A stretch of DNA of 5,693 nucleotides from Oscillospiraceae bacterium (GTDB lineage Bacteria > Bacillota > Clostridia > Oscillospirales > Oscillospiraceae): positions 1-5,693 of the forward strand of contig JAEDKB010000117.1 in the NCBI GenBank assembly GCA_016296045.1. Reading direction: 5' to 3'. The notes below the pieces were generated by a model. It was not told the DNA's origin, did no database searches, and worked only from the letters and a program-made list of their open reading frames with translations. Made by a program: the position numbers and the translations under genes. Of the stretch, positions 1 to 5,453 are shown piece by piece (the first letter of the stretch is position 1; the number at the start of each line of letters is the position of its first letter).

Positions 1-1
1 C

Positions 2-148
2 TGCAGCGCTCAGCGCGGCATTTATTACTACACGACGTACGAAAACCGCCGCATCAGCGCCGTAGACATGCACCGCTGCGATCTCGACGCCGCGGCGCTC
101 GCACGCTTCGCGCCCCGCACGGAGGAGGATATTTTCTTTCAGAGATGA
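2..148 (+). CDS. 3' end of an unidentified protein-coding gene (partial)
   Basis: Open from the left edge of the window to a TGA at 146-148, giving 48 C-terminal residues. The fragment starts CSAQRGIYYYTTYENRR, contains the run DLDAAALARFAPRT and ends DIFFQR. I do not recognise the family. Coding character is supported by the heavy use of G/C-ending codons (CGC, GCC, GAC, CTC) and by the fact that the next gene's Shine-Dalgarno overlaps this stop codon. At about 61% GC it is clearly richer than the WYL gene that follows. The stop and the next start are in the same frame, 12 bases apart. No function can be given from this fragment. Confidence 0.6.
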   Translation, partial: CSAQRGIYYYTTYENRRISAVDMHRCDLDAAALARFAPRTEEDIFFQR

Positions 149-153
149 GGAGG
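148..153 (+). promoter_or_regulatory. Ribosome binding site fixing the GTG start at 161
   Basis: AGGAGG overlaps the TGA stop of the upstream gene by one base and sits 7 bases before GTG 161. The strength and spacing of this site justify the GTG start over the next in-frame ATG at 242. The overlap suggests that the upstream gene and the regulator can be read from one transcript. Confidence 0.8.
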
Positions 154-160
154 CCGCACC

Positions 161-1144
161 GTGGAGAGCTTTGAGCCTAAAAAACTGGCGCTAATCAGAA
201 TATGGCAAATCCTCAAGGAATACAGCGACCATAAGCATCCGATGACACAGGAGGATATTGCGCGTCATCTGGAAAGCGACTACGGTATTGCAATTGAAAG
301 AAAGGCTGTCAGCCGCAATATCTCTTTGCTGAAAGAAGCCGGAGTCGGAATAGAATCGTGCCGGGCAGGCTGTTATATTGATTATCGGGAATTTGAGGAT
401 GCAGAGCTGCGCATGCTCATCGACGGTGTCCTCTCCAGCAAGCACATTACCGCTGCCCGCTCCAAAGATCTTATCGAACGGATTTGCGGCCTTTCCAATA
501 AATACTTCAAAACAAGCATCAAGCATATCCACTCCGTGAACGATTGGAGCAAAACCGATAACAACGCTTTGTTTTATAACATAGAATCAATTTATAAAGC
601 AATCGAGAAACAAATACAGATCCGCTACGACTACAACAAATACGGAATCGACCGGAAACTCCACAAATCCTCTGAGCAGCGTGTAAGCCCGTATCAGATG
701 ATCCTCCACAATCAACGGTATTATCTTATGGCATACAACGAGGATTGGAACGATATGGTATTTCAGCGTCTGGATCATATCACCGACATAGCCTTTACCG
801 AAAAGAAAGCTACTCCGATAAAAAATATCAAAGGCTACGAGAACGGGATCAACTACAAGGAGATCTCCTCCGCTATGCCGTATATGTACACGGATCCACC
901 GGAGCAAATTGTTTTCCGGGCAGACACACAGATTATCGATCAAATTATTGACTGGTTCGGAACCGACGTCAGAATACGGGAGACCTATGACAAGGAAAAG
1001 ATTGAGGTAAGCATAAAGGCAAGCCCGACCGCCATGGAATACTGGGCTATGCAGTACCTTCATCACGTTGAAATCCTTCAGCCGGAATCTCTGAGAACAC
1101 AGATAAGAGAGGCGCTGGAAGAGGGGCTGAAAAAGTATCAATAA
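161..1144 (+). CDS. WYL-domain transcriptional regulator (HTH-WYL-WCX)
   Basis: This is a 327-residue protein with a GTG start. The N-terminal winged helix-turn-helix spans about residues 8-75: the segment TQEDIARHL (29-37) is the positioning helix and RKAVSRNISLLKEAG (47-61) the recognition helix. A WYL domain lies at about 140-215, with RYYLMAYN (186-193) at the position of the family's W-Y-L signature and FQRLDHI (201-207) closing the domain. A C-terminal WCX-type region follows at about 247-325. Length and domain order match the YafY/WYL family. Members are ligand-sensing DNA-binding proteins, usually dimeric; BrxR and CapW repress phage-defence operons and PafBC activates the mycobacterial DNA-damage response. 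The gene is followed by its own terminator and then by an operon preceded by a perfect inverted repeat, so control of that operon is likely but inferred. Ligand unknown. Repressor versus activator cannot be decided from sequence. Confidence 0.9.
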   Translation: MESFEPKKLALIRIWQILKEYSDHKHPMTQEDIARHLESDYGIAIERKAVSRNISLLKEAGVGIESCRAGCYIDYREFEDAELRMLIDGVLSSKHITAARSKDLIERICGLSNKYFKTSIKHIHSVNDWSKTDNNALFYNIESIYKAIEKQIQIRYDYNKYGIDRKLHKSSEQRVSPYQMILHNQRYYLMAYNEDWNDMVFQRLDHITDIAFTEKKATPIKNIKGYENGINYKEISSAMPYMYTDPPEQIVFRADTQIIDQIIDWFGTDVRIRETYDKEKIEVSIKASPTAMEYWAMQYLHHVEILQPESLRTQIREALEEGLKKYQ

Positions 1145-1151
1145 TATATTA

Positions 1152-1177
1152 AACAAGGCTCGTGAACAAGGCTCGTG
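1152..1177 (+). repeat. Perfect 13-bp tandem duplication at the terminator
   Basis: AACAAGGCTCGTG occurs twice head-to-tail, at 1152-1164 and 1165-1177, with no mismatch. The second copy supplies the first eight bases of the terminator's 5' stem arm (1170-1177). The first copy therefore carries a duplicate GGCTCGTG (1157-1164) that could also pair with the 3' arm. It looks like a recent slippage or duplication product. Confidence 0.85.
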
Positions 1178-1204
1178 GATTCATCGAAATCCGCGGGCCT
1201 TTTT
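1170..1204 (+). terminator. Rho-independent terminator of the WYL gene
   Basis: The 5' arm GGCTCGTGGATT (1170-1181) pairs with AATCCGCGGGCC (1188-1199) over 12 base pairs, two of them G-U, around the six-base loop CATCGA. TTTTT (1200-1204) follows directly. It lies 26 bases after the regulator's stop. It separates the regulator's transcript from the downstream operon, implying a separate promoter for the operon. Confidence 0.92.
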
Positions 1205-1233
1205 ATGTCCCATTTTTGACCCATATTTATCTG

Positions 1234-1239
1234 TATGAT
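1234..1239 (+). promoter_or_regulatory. Candidate -10 element of the operon promoter
   Basis: TATGAT matches the sigma-A -10 consensus at five of six positions, between the two arms of the inverted repeat. Transcription would start near 1246, leaving a leader of roughly 30 bases before ATG 1278. There is no good -35 at the normal distance: TTGACC (1216-1221) matches at five of six positions but is only 12 bases upstream. The promoter would therefore be weak or activator-dependent, if it is one. Confidence 0.35.
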
Positions 1240-1259
1240 GACTGCGAACGAAAAAGCAT

Positions 1260-1264
1260 AGGAG
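1260..1264 (+). promoter_or_regulatory. Distant Shine-Dalgarno for the 478-residue gene
   Basis: AGGAG lies 13 bases before ATG 1278, longer than the 6-8 bases seen at the other genes here. It is the only candidate in the leader. The bases between it and the ATG include most of the right arm of the inverted repeat, so initiation may be weak or regulated. Confidence 0.5.
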
Positions 1265-1277
1265 CTGCGGGTCAAAA

Positions 1278-2714
1278 ATGTATAGTGACGAGATAAAGAG
1301 AATTCTCCAAGCGACCTATGGCGTAAACGCATCCACGCTCGACGTCGGTTCCTCTGCCGAGCGCGGCAGCAAGCTGTATTTCTATACGCTGGACGGAGAA
1401 TTCACCGATGAGATCGCGTCGGTCAGAGATGCCTTAAACAGGCAATTATCCAAAAATACCATCGGCAGGCTGATAGAGCTCACGCAATTTCTTCCCGGGA
1501 ATAAATGGGACCTGCCGCAGTGCGCGCGTCTGGCCGAGAATAACGGCCGATGGACATTGACGTTTCATTTCGTTAAGGGCGTCCGATACCACCGATCTTT
1601 CGGAAACCATATAGCGTCCACGCTGATCCTGCAGAACACCCCGGTAATAACGCTGTCTTCCGAGAAGAAAGACACTTTTTACGGCTATTGGGACAAAACC
1701 GTTTGTGTCCGCAGCGGGCAGGATGCCGGGGAGCAGGTCACAACCGACGGCATGAATTACCGAATCAACCGGAATCTCCTGAGCAACGCTCAATTCCGAG
1801 CTTTCACCGCTGCGTTCTTCTCTGCGGCTGCCGAGACCGAGAAAATGTACATCCTGAAAGACATCGGCCGGACAATAAAAAAGTGCGGCTGCTTTCTTCC
1901 GTCGATTCCGTTTTCGAGCGTGATCCAATCGCATACTCCGAAAGAAATAATAGATGCCTCTGTGCCGGAGCCCGGCGTGCTGAACTTAAATTACAACAAG
2001 ATCGATTTGAACACCGGTTATGCGATCGCGTCGTTGGCTCCCGCTGTCAGCAGACGTGATCGGCCGGCACTGATCGGCATATCGATGGATTTGTTTGCAA
2101 AGTGTTTTACCTTAAAGAACGCATTCGACGGGTTCAACAGCTTTGAGTCGGTTGGGTCGTTTATAGTGAATTACTATCGCCATGTGCGCGGATTTTCGGA
2201 GAAAGCGCTTGATGATTATGTGAAGGATTACGTTGCAATGTGTCTTGACACCAATACGCCCGTTAAGCTCCGATGCAGCCTAAAAAAACTGATAGAGGCA
2301 CATGATGAACTGTCGCGAGCGGTGCGGAAGAACCGTCTTGAGGCGGCAGGCAGTGAATCGCTGGTTATGACCCCTTCAAGATTTGATAATCTGGAAAAGT
2401 CGCTCAACTTTCTGTATCCAAACGAGCTCCAACGGATCATCACTTCCGAACAGCTTCTTGCGGAAGGCGAAACCCAGCATAACTGCGTCTACTCAAGAAA
2501 AGCTCTGATCCAGAGTGATCGTGCGGCGATTTTTCACTGGAGCTTTGAGAACGCAGGCCACACGGTGCAGTTTTCTGCGGATCGCCGGGGAAGGTATTAT
2601 CTCGATGAGGTAAAAGCGAGATTTAACGCGGAATGCTCCCAATCGGCAATAACCAGGCTAAGGGAGATGCTGGCCGCCGCAAACACTTGCCAATGGATCG
2701 AACCAGAGGAATGA
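1278..2714 (+). CDS. PcfJ-like domain protein
   Basis: This is a 478-residue protein with no signal peptide or membrane segment. The C-terminal part (about 320-470) looks like the PcfJ-like family (named for PcfJ of the enterococcal conjugative plasmid pCF10). The sign is the region around EGETQHNCVYS (396-406), which fits the family's pattern of Glu-Gly, a few residues, His-x-Cys-Val and a following Ser/Tyr. After it come a strand ending in AIFHW (417-421), TVQFSADRRGRYYLDEVKA (429-447) and a final helix. The biochemical role of PcfJ-like proteins is not established as far as I know. The first 300 residues, including the segment RWTLTFHFVKGVRYHRSFGN (91-110), are not recognised. It is the first gene of the operon, has a distant ribosome binding site, and its TGA overlaps an ATG of the next frame (ATGA, 2711-2714), so translation of the following gene is probably coupled. 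The PcfJ call rests on a short motif and moderate similarity by eye. Confidence 0.6.
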   Translation: MYSDEIKRILQATYGVNASTLDVGSSAERGSKLYFYTLDGEFTDEIASVRDALNRQLSKNTIGRLIELTQFLPGNKWDLPQCARLAENNGRWTLTFHFVKGVRYHRSFGNHIASTLILQNTPVITLSSEKKDTFYGYWDKTVCVRSGQDAGEQVTTDGMNYRINRNLLSNAQFRAFTAAFFSAAAETEKMYILKDIGRTIKKCGCFLPSIPFSSVIQSHTPKEIIDASVPEPGVLNLNYNKIDLNTGYAIASLAPAVSRRDRPALIGISMDLFAKCFTLKNAFDGFNSFESVGSFIVNYYRHVRGFSEKALDDYVKDYVAMCLDTNTPVKLRCSLKKLIEAHDELSRAVRKNRLEAAGSESLVMTPSRFDNLEKSLNFLYPNELQRIITSEQLLAEGETQHNCVYSRKALIQSDRAAIFHWSFENAGHTVQFSADRRGRYYLDEVKARFNAECSQSAITRLREMLAAANTCQWIEPEE

Positions 2715-2722
2715 CAAGAAAC

Positions 2723-2727
2723 GAGGT
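2723..2727 (+). promoter_or_regulatory. Ribosome binding site selecting ATG 2735
   Basis: GAGGT is 7 bases before ATG 2735. The alternative in-frame ATG at 2711 overlaps the upstream stop, but its nearest purine run (AGAGGA, 2705-2710) abuts it with no spacer, so 2735 is preferred. Confidence 0.65.
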
Positions 2728-2734
2728 AAGAAAA

Positions 2735-3238
2735 ATGATCGTCAGACCGGAAGCGTGGATCATAGAGCCGGATGCAGAGGGCGACGGCCTTCTGAAAGCA
2801 TGGGCAGGACACGGAAGCACGGAATTCCCCCTTCCGATAGAGACGCACGGCGTATTCATTGAGAGCGCGGCGTTTCCCTGTGAGAAGGACTTTGAACTGT
2901 TTCTCGAATGCGTGAAAACCCCTGACGCCTATCGGGATGAAGAAGCCTTTAGAGCGGCACATGAGCATTTTTCCATGGCCTCTGAATCCGTTATCCCAAT
3001 AGGCTTATTATCTCCGCCCTATGATGCCCGCGTTCTGTTAAACGGGGTTGTCACGGAGATCTATGACGCTCCGGTCGAGTATGGATTCGGTGAAAAAGAC
3101 ACCTTGTTCTCCTTTTCCTGCCTTGGAAACGAATATGACGCCGTCTATTACGCCGACGCGGGAAAAATTACGCTCAAAGAGGGCAATATCGTTTCCTGCG
3201 TTTACCGACTTCACGGCGTTCTAAGGGAAAGCAACTGA
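2735..3238 (+). CDS. Unrecognised 167-residue protein, possible C-terminal OB-like fold
   Basis: I do not recognise this gene. It encodes a soluble acidic protein with no signal peptide or membrane segment. The N-terminal half (1-95) has a segment rich in Glu and aromatic residues, DFELFLECV (52-60), then a charged helix near 66-80. The C-terminal half (about 98-165) is a series of predicted strands with the pattern of a small beta barrel: VLLNGVVTEIY (100-110), LFSFSCLGNEYDAVYYA (124-140) and NIVSCVYRLHGVL (151-163). That spacing, with a glycine turn and a closing strand, resembles OB-fold proteins, but this is inference by eye. The frame is uninterrupted and the ribosome binding site good. 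The ATG at 2711 would add eight residues and give a four-base ATGA overlap with the upstream gene. It lies 20 bases after the PcfJ-like gene and 23 before the hydrolase gene, and so is probably cotranscribed with both. Confidence 0.75.
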   Translation: MIVRPEAWIIEPDAEGDGLLKAWAGHGSTEFPLPIETHGVFIESAAFPCEKDFELFLECVKTPDAYRDEEAFRAAHEHFSMASESVIPIGLLSPPYDARVLLNGVVTEIYDAPVEYGFGEKDTLFSFSCLGNEYDAVYYADAGKITLKEGNIVSCVYRLHGVLRESN

Positions 3239-3247
3239 CACGCTTGC

Positions 3248-3253
3248 AGGAGG
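3248..3253 (+). promoter_or_regulatory. Ribosome binding site selecting ATG 3262
   Basis: AGGAGG is 8 bases before ATG 3262. It rules out the upstream in-frame TTG at 3244, which lies just 5' of this site and has no site of its own. Confidence 0.85.
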
Positions 3254-3261
3254 GAAAAAAG

Positions 3262-4080
3262 ATGTTTGGTGCGATCATCGGAGATATCGTCGGATCCCGA
3301 TTTGAATTTGACGATCACAAAAGTAAGACATTCGGCCTTTTCGGAAACGACGGCATCATGGATATCCCATGTGAATATACCGATGACTCCGTCATGACCG
3401 TCGCCGCGGCGGACGCTCTGCTGAATCGTGAAATGCAGGAAGACGACGATACGTTTAAAAAACGCCTTGTTGAGAAAATGCATTATCACGGAAGAAAACG
3501 GCTGAACGCGGGTTTCGGCACGCTTCTTTACCGCTGGCTGAAGGACGGATCAACGGCTGCGTATAACAGCTGGGGCAACGGCTCCGCCGCGAGAGCCGCT
3601 CCCGCCGGATGGGCAGCGCATTCCCTTGAGGAAGCGGAACGCTTAGCCGGACTGACCGCAGAGGTCACGCACAACCACCCGCAAGGCATCCGGGGTGCGC
3701 AGGCGGTAGCCGCGGCGATCTGGATGGCTCGCAGAGGAAAGGACAAAGAGGCGATCCGAAAGTACATCGAGCAGAAGTATTATCCGAACGCCTTTTTGAA
3801 GTCTCTGGATGAAATCCGGCCGGATCATGCGTTCGATGAAAGCTGTCAGGGCACGGTCCCTGTCGCGTTGGAGGCGTTTTATGAATCCAACAGCTTTGAG
3901 GACGCGCTGCGAAACGCCGTTTCGGTCGGCGGTGATTCCGACACGCTGGCCGATATCGCCGGCGGTATCGCGGAAGCGTATTACGGAATACCCGATTTGA
4001 TCCGCAGCGAGGCCATGGCGTTTCTCGACGACGAGATGCGGGAGATCGTCGTCCGATTCAAAGAAAAATACCAAAAGTAA
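3262..4080 (+). CDS. ADP-ribosylglycohydrolase family protein (DraG/ARH type)
   Basis: This 272-residue protein is of normal full length for the family. These all-helical enzymes use two Mg2+ ions to cleave ADP-ribose from modified targets, such as ADP-ribosyl-arginine or -serine, or from other ADP-ribose adducts. Family signatures in order: GAIIGDIVGSRFEF (3-16) at the N terminus; the metal-binding TDDSVMT (40-46); SWGNGSAAR (103-111); THNHPQGIRGAQA (136-148); and the second metal-binding stretch GGDSDTLADIAGGIAEAYYG (223-242). All expected acidic metal ligands (D41, D42, D225, D227) are present, so the enzyme is probably active. It is cytoplasmic, without a signal peptide. The substrate cannot be read from sequence. 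No ADP-ribosyltransferase is visible in the window, so the modification it reverses is made elsewhere or by a protein not recognised here. It sits inside the operon, 23 bases after the unknown 167-residue gene and 72 before the AAA+ protease gene. Confidence 0.93.
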   Translation: MFGAIIGDIVGSRFEFDDHKSKTFGLFGNDGIMDIPCEYTDDSVMTVAAADALLNREMQEDDDTFKKRLVEKMHYHGRKRLNAGFGTLLYRWLKDGSTAAYNSWGNGSAARAAPAGWAAHSLEEAERLAGLTAEVTHNHPQGIRGAQAVAAAIWMARRGKDKEAIRKYIEQKYYPNAFLKSLDEIRPDHAFDESCQGTVPVALEAFYESNSFEDALRNAVSVGGDSDTLADIAGGIAEAYYGIPDLIRSEAMAFLDDEMREIVVRFKEKYQK

Positions 4081-4098
4081 CGCACCGATTATGGCGCA

Positions 4099-4127
4099 TT
4101 GTCTCTGCTAAGGTAAAACCGTAAAAC
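4099..4127 (+). promoter_or_regulatory. Weak candidate internal promoter before the AAA+ protease gene
   Basis: TTGTCT (4099-4104), a 17-base spacer and TAAAAC (4122-4127) each match the sigma-A consensus at four of six positions. They lie in the longest gap (72 bases) of the operon. Transcription would begin just before the ribosome binding site. The gap shows no terminator hairpin. Chance is a serious alternative. Confidence 0.2.
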
Positions 4128-4139
4128 AGAAATGATTAT

Positions 4140-4145
4140 GGGAGG
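4140..4145 (+). promoter_or_regulatory. Ribosome binding site selecting ATG 4153
   Basis: GGGAGG is 7 bases before ATG 4153. The in-frame ATG at 4132 lies upstream of this site and has no Shine-Dalgarno, so the protein starts MSAFDKVIGY. Confidence 0.85.
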
Positions 4146-4152
4146 AAGAAAA

Positions 4153-5427
4153 ATGAGCGCATTTGACAAGGTGATCGGCTATGAGGCGATCAAAACCGAG
4201 CTTCGGCAGATCTGTGATGTGATTCAAAACCGGCGCCTGTATGAGGAGCTTGGGGCAAGACTTCCGCACGGGCTTTTACTCTATGGCAAACCCGGTCTCG
4301 GCAAGACCCTGATAGCCAAGTGCTTCATTGAAGAAAGCGGCCTTTGCGCCTACACTATACGCAGAGATAAAGGCGGCGATGGTTTTATCAGCGATATCAC
4401 CGAAACTTTTCAAAAAGCCAAAGAAACCGCGCCCTGCATCATCTTCCTTGATGACATGGACAAATTTGCAAATGACGATTACGTCCATTGCGATGCTGAG
4501 GAATATGTGGCCGTTCAGTCCGGGATCGATGAAGTAAAAGACAGCGGCGTGTTTGTCCTCGCCACTGTCAATGATAAGAGGAGGCTTCCAGACTCCCTCG
4601 TGCGCTCCGGCCGCTTTGACAGAAAAATTGAAGTTCTGCCTCCTTCAAACAAAGACGCCGAAGAGATCATCGCGTACTATCTCTCGGATAAAAAAATAGC
4701 CGAAAGCGTCAATATGGACGACCTTGCCAAAATGATCACCTATCACTCCTGCGCCGAGCTGGAGACCATTCTCAATGAGGCCGCCATTTATGCGGCATAT
4801 AATAGACGGCCGAGCATCGAGATGAACGATCTTGTAAAGGCTGTCCTGAGAACCCAGCACAATTTACCCGATAGCTATACCAAAACATCGAAGGAGTACG
4901 CAAAAAAGACTGCGCTTCATGAAGCCGGTCATCTGGTCGTTTCGGAAGTGCTTTGCCCCGGGGTCGTCGGCCTTGCCGCTCTTCGTCCCGCCGACGGAAC
5001 GCCGAGAGGCTTTATTCACAACTGCGAGGATCTTTCAAGGAAGCCCTATTACATTCTGGTCTCCCTGGCCGGCAAGGCGGCCGTCGAGCTCTATTACTCC
5101 AAATACTGCGCCGACGGCTGTCGGGACGATATCAAGTGCGCGTTCACCATTATCCGTAACGGTATTTCAGAGGAGGCTATGCTTGGGTTCGGTTCCCTCC
5201 GTGTGGAAACCCGGGATTTGAGTTACTCTGAAAATTTCAACGCCCGCAACGAAGCGGTAACGCACGCCGAGCTGGAACGCTATATGCTCATGACCAGAGA
5301 CATTCTTCTGAAGAACAGGGTCTTTCTCGAGAAGACCGCAGAAGCCCTGCTCGAAAAGGGAACGCTTCTGCATTCGGATATAAAAGCGATAAGAGATTCT
5401 GTTACGATCGTTGAAGTGGACGTTTAA
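4153..5427 (+). CDS. Soluble FtsH-like AAA+ zinc metalloprotease (no membrane anchor)
   Basis: This 424-residue protein begins directly at the AAA+ domain, without the two N-terminal membrane helices and periplasmic domain of canonical FtsH (typically 600-700 residues). The AAA+ module (about 1-235) has: FDKVIGYEAIK (4-14); Walker A GKPGLGKT (45-52); Walker B IIFLDDMD (96-103), where FtsH normally has IDEID, so the catalytic Glu position is Asp; sensor 1 ATVND (137-141); and the SRH with arginine-finger residues in RSGRFDR (151-157). The M41-type peptidase region (about 245-424) has the zinc motif HEAGH (256-260), LAGKAA (305-310), and Asp326 in CRDDIKCAF as the probable third zinc ligand. 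The pore-loop stretch between the strand YTI (67-69) and the helix ending FQKAK (86-90) is about four residues shorter than in FtsH and lacks the aromatic-Val-Gly motif that pulls substrate. It probably degrades or remodels cytosolic proteins; the target is unknown. It sits downstream of the ADP-ribosylglycohydrolase gene in the same operon. Confidence 0.9.
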   Translation: MSAFDKVIGYEAIKTELRQICDVIQNRRLYEELGARLPHGLLLYGKPGLGKTLIAKCFIEESGLCAYTIRRDKGGDGFISDITETFQKAKETAPCIIFLDDMDKFANDDYVHCDAEEYVAVQSGIDEVKDSGVFVLATVNDKRRLPDSLVRSGRFDRKIEVLPPSNKDAEEIIAYYLSDKKIAESVNMDDLAKMITYHSCAELETILNEAAIYAAYNRRPSIEMNDLVKAVLRTQHNLPDSYTKTSKEYAKKTALHEAGHLVVSEVLCPGVVGLAALRPADGTPRGFIHNCEDLSRKPYYILVSLAGKAAVELYYSKYCADGCRDDIKCAFTIIRNGISEEAMLGFGSLRVETRDLSYSENFNARNEAVTHAELERYMLMTRDILLKNRVFLEKTAEALLEKGTLLHSDIKAIRDSVTIVEVDV

Positions 5428-5453
5428 GCCTGCGGCGCCGAAAGGAGAACAAC

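Larger units (their letters stand above)
1211..1280. promoter_or_regulatory. Perfect 12-bp inverted repeat flanking the operon promoter region and start codon
   Basis: CATTTTTGACCC (1211-1222) and GGGTCAAAAATG (1269-1280) are exact reverse complements separated by 46 bases. The right arm ends with the ATG of the 478-residue gene. Two readings are possible. As DNA, the arms could be half-sites for a dimeric or tetrameric regulator, with the adjacent WYL protein the obvious candidate. As RNA, in any transcript that includes both arms, the stem would bury the start codon while leaving the weak Shine-Dalgarno in the loop. The repeat is directly visible; its function is inferred. Confidence 0.6.

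Noticed and set aside
587..1156. 189-residue open frame on the minus strand
   Set aside because: Fully opposite the well-supported WYL gene, with no ribosome binding site or recognisable motif; a shadow frame. The minus-strand frames at 1446-1934, 2597-2968 and 3643-4074 were rejected for the same reason.
1216..1239. TTGACC and TATGAT as a standard -35/-10 promoter
   Set aside because: The spacer is only 12 bases, too short for normal sigma-A recognition; only the -10 was kept, as a weak candidate.
2633..2734. Longer start (2633) for the 167-residue gene
   Set aside because: It would overlap the end of the PcfJ-like gene by about 80 bases and lacks a ribosome binding site; ATG 2735 has one at the correct distance.
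2735..3238. Identification as PcfK because it follows a PcfJ-like gene
   Set aside because: Based only on gene order; I see no PcfK sequence features.
3244..3261. TTG start for the ADP-ribosylglycohydrolase
   Set aside because: The added codons encode the Shine-Dalgarno itself, and family proteins begin close to the GAIIGD motif.
4132..4152. ATG 4132 as start of the protease
   Set aside because: The strong GGGAGG site lies downstream of it and fits ATG 4153.
5433..5440. CGGCGCCG palindrome before the last gene
   Set aside because: Eight bases with no loop and no T run; no evidence of a terminator or operator.
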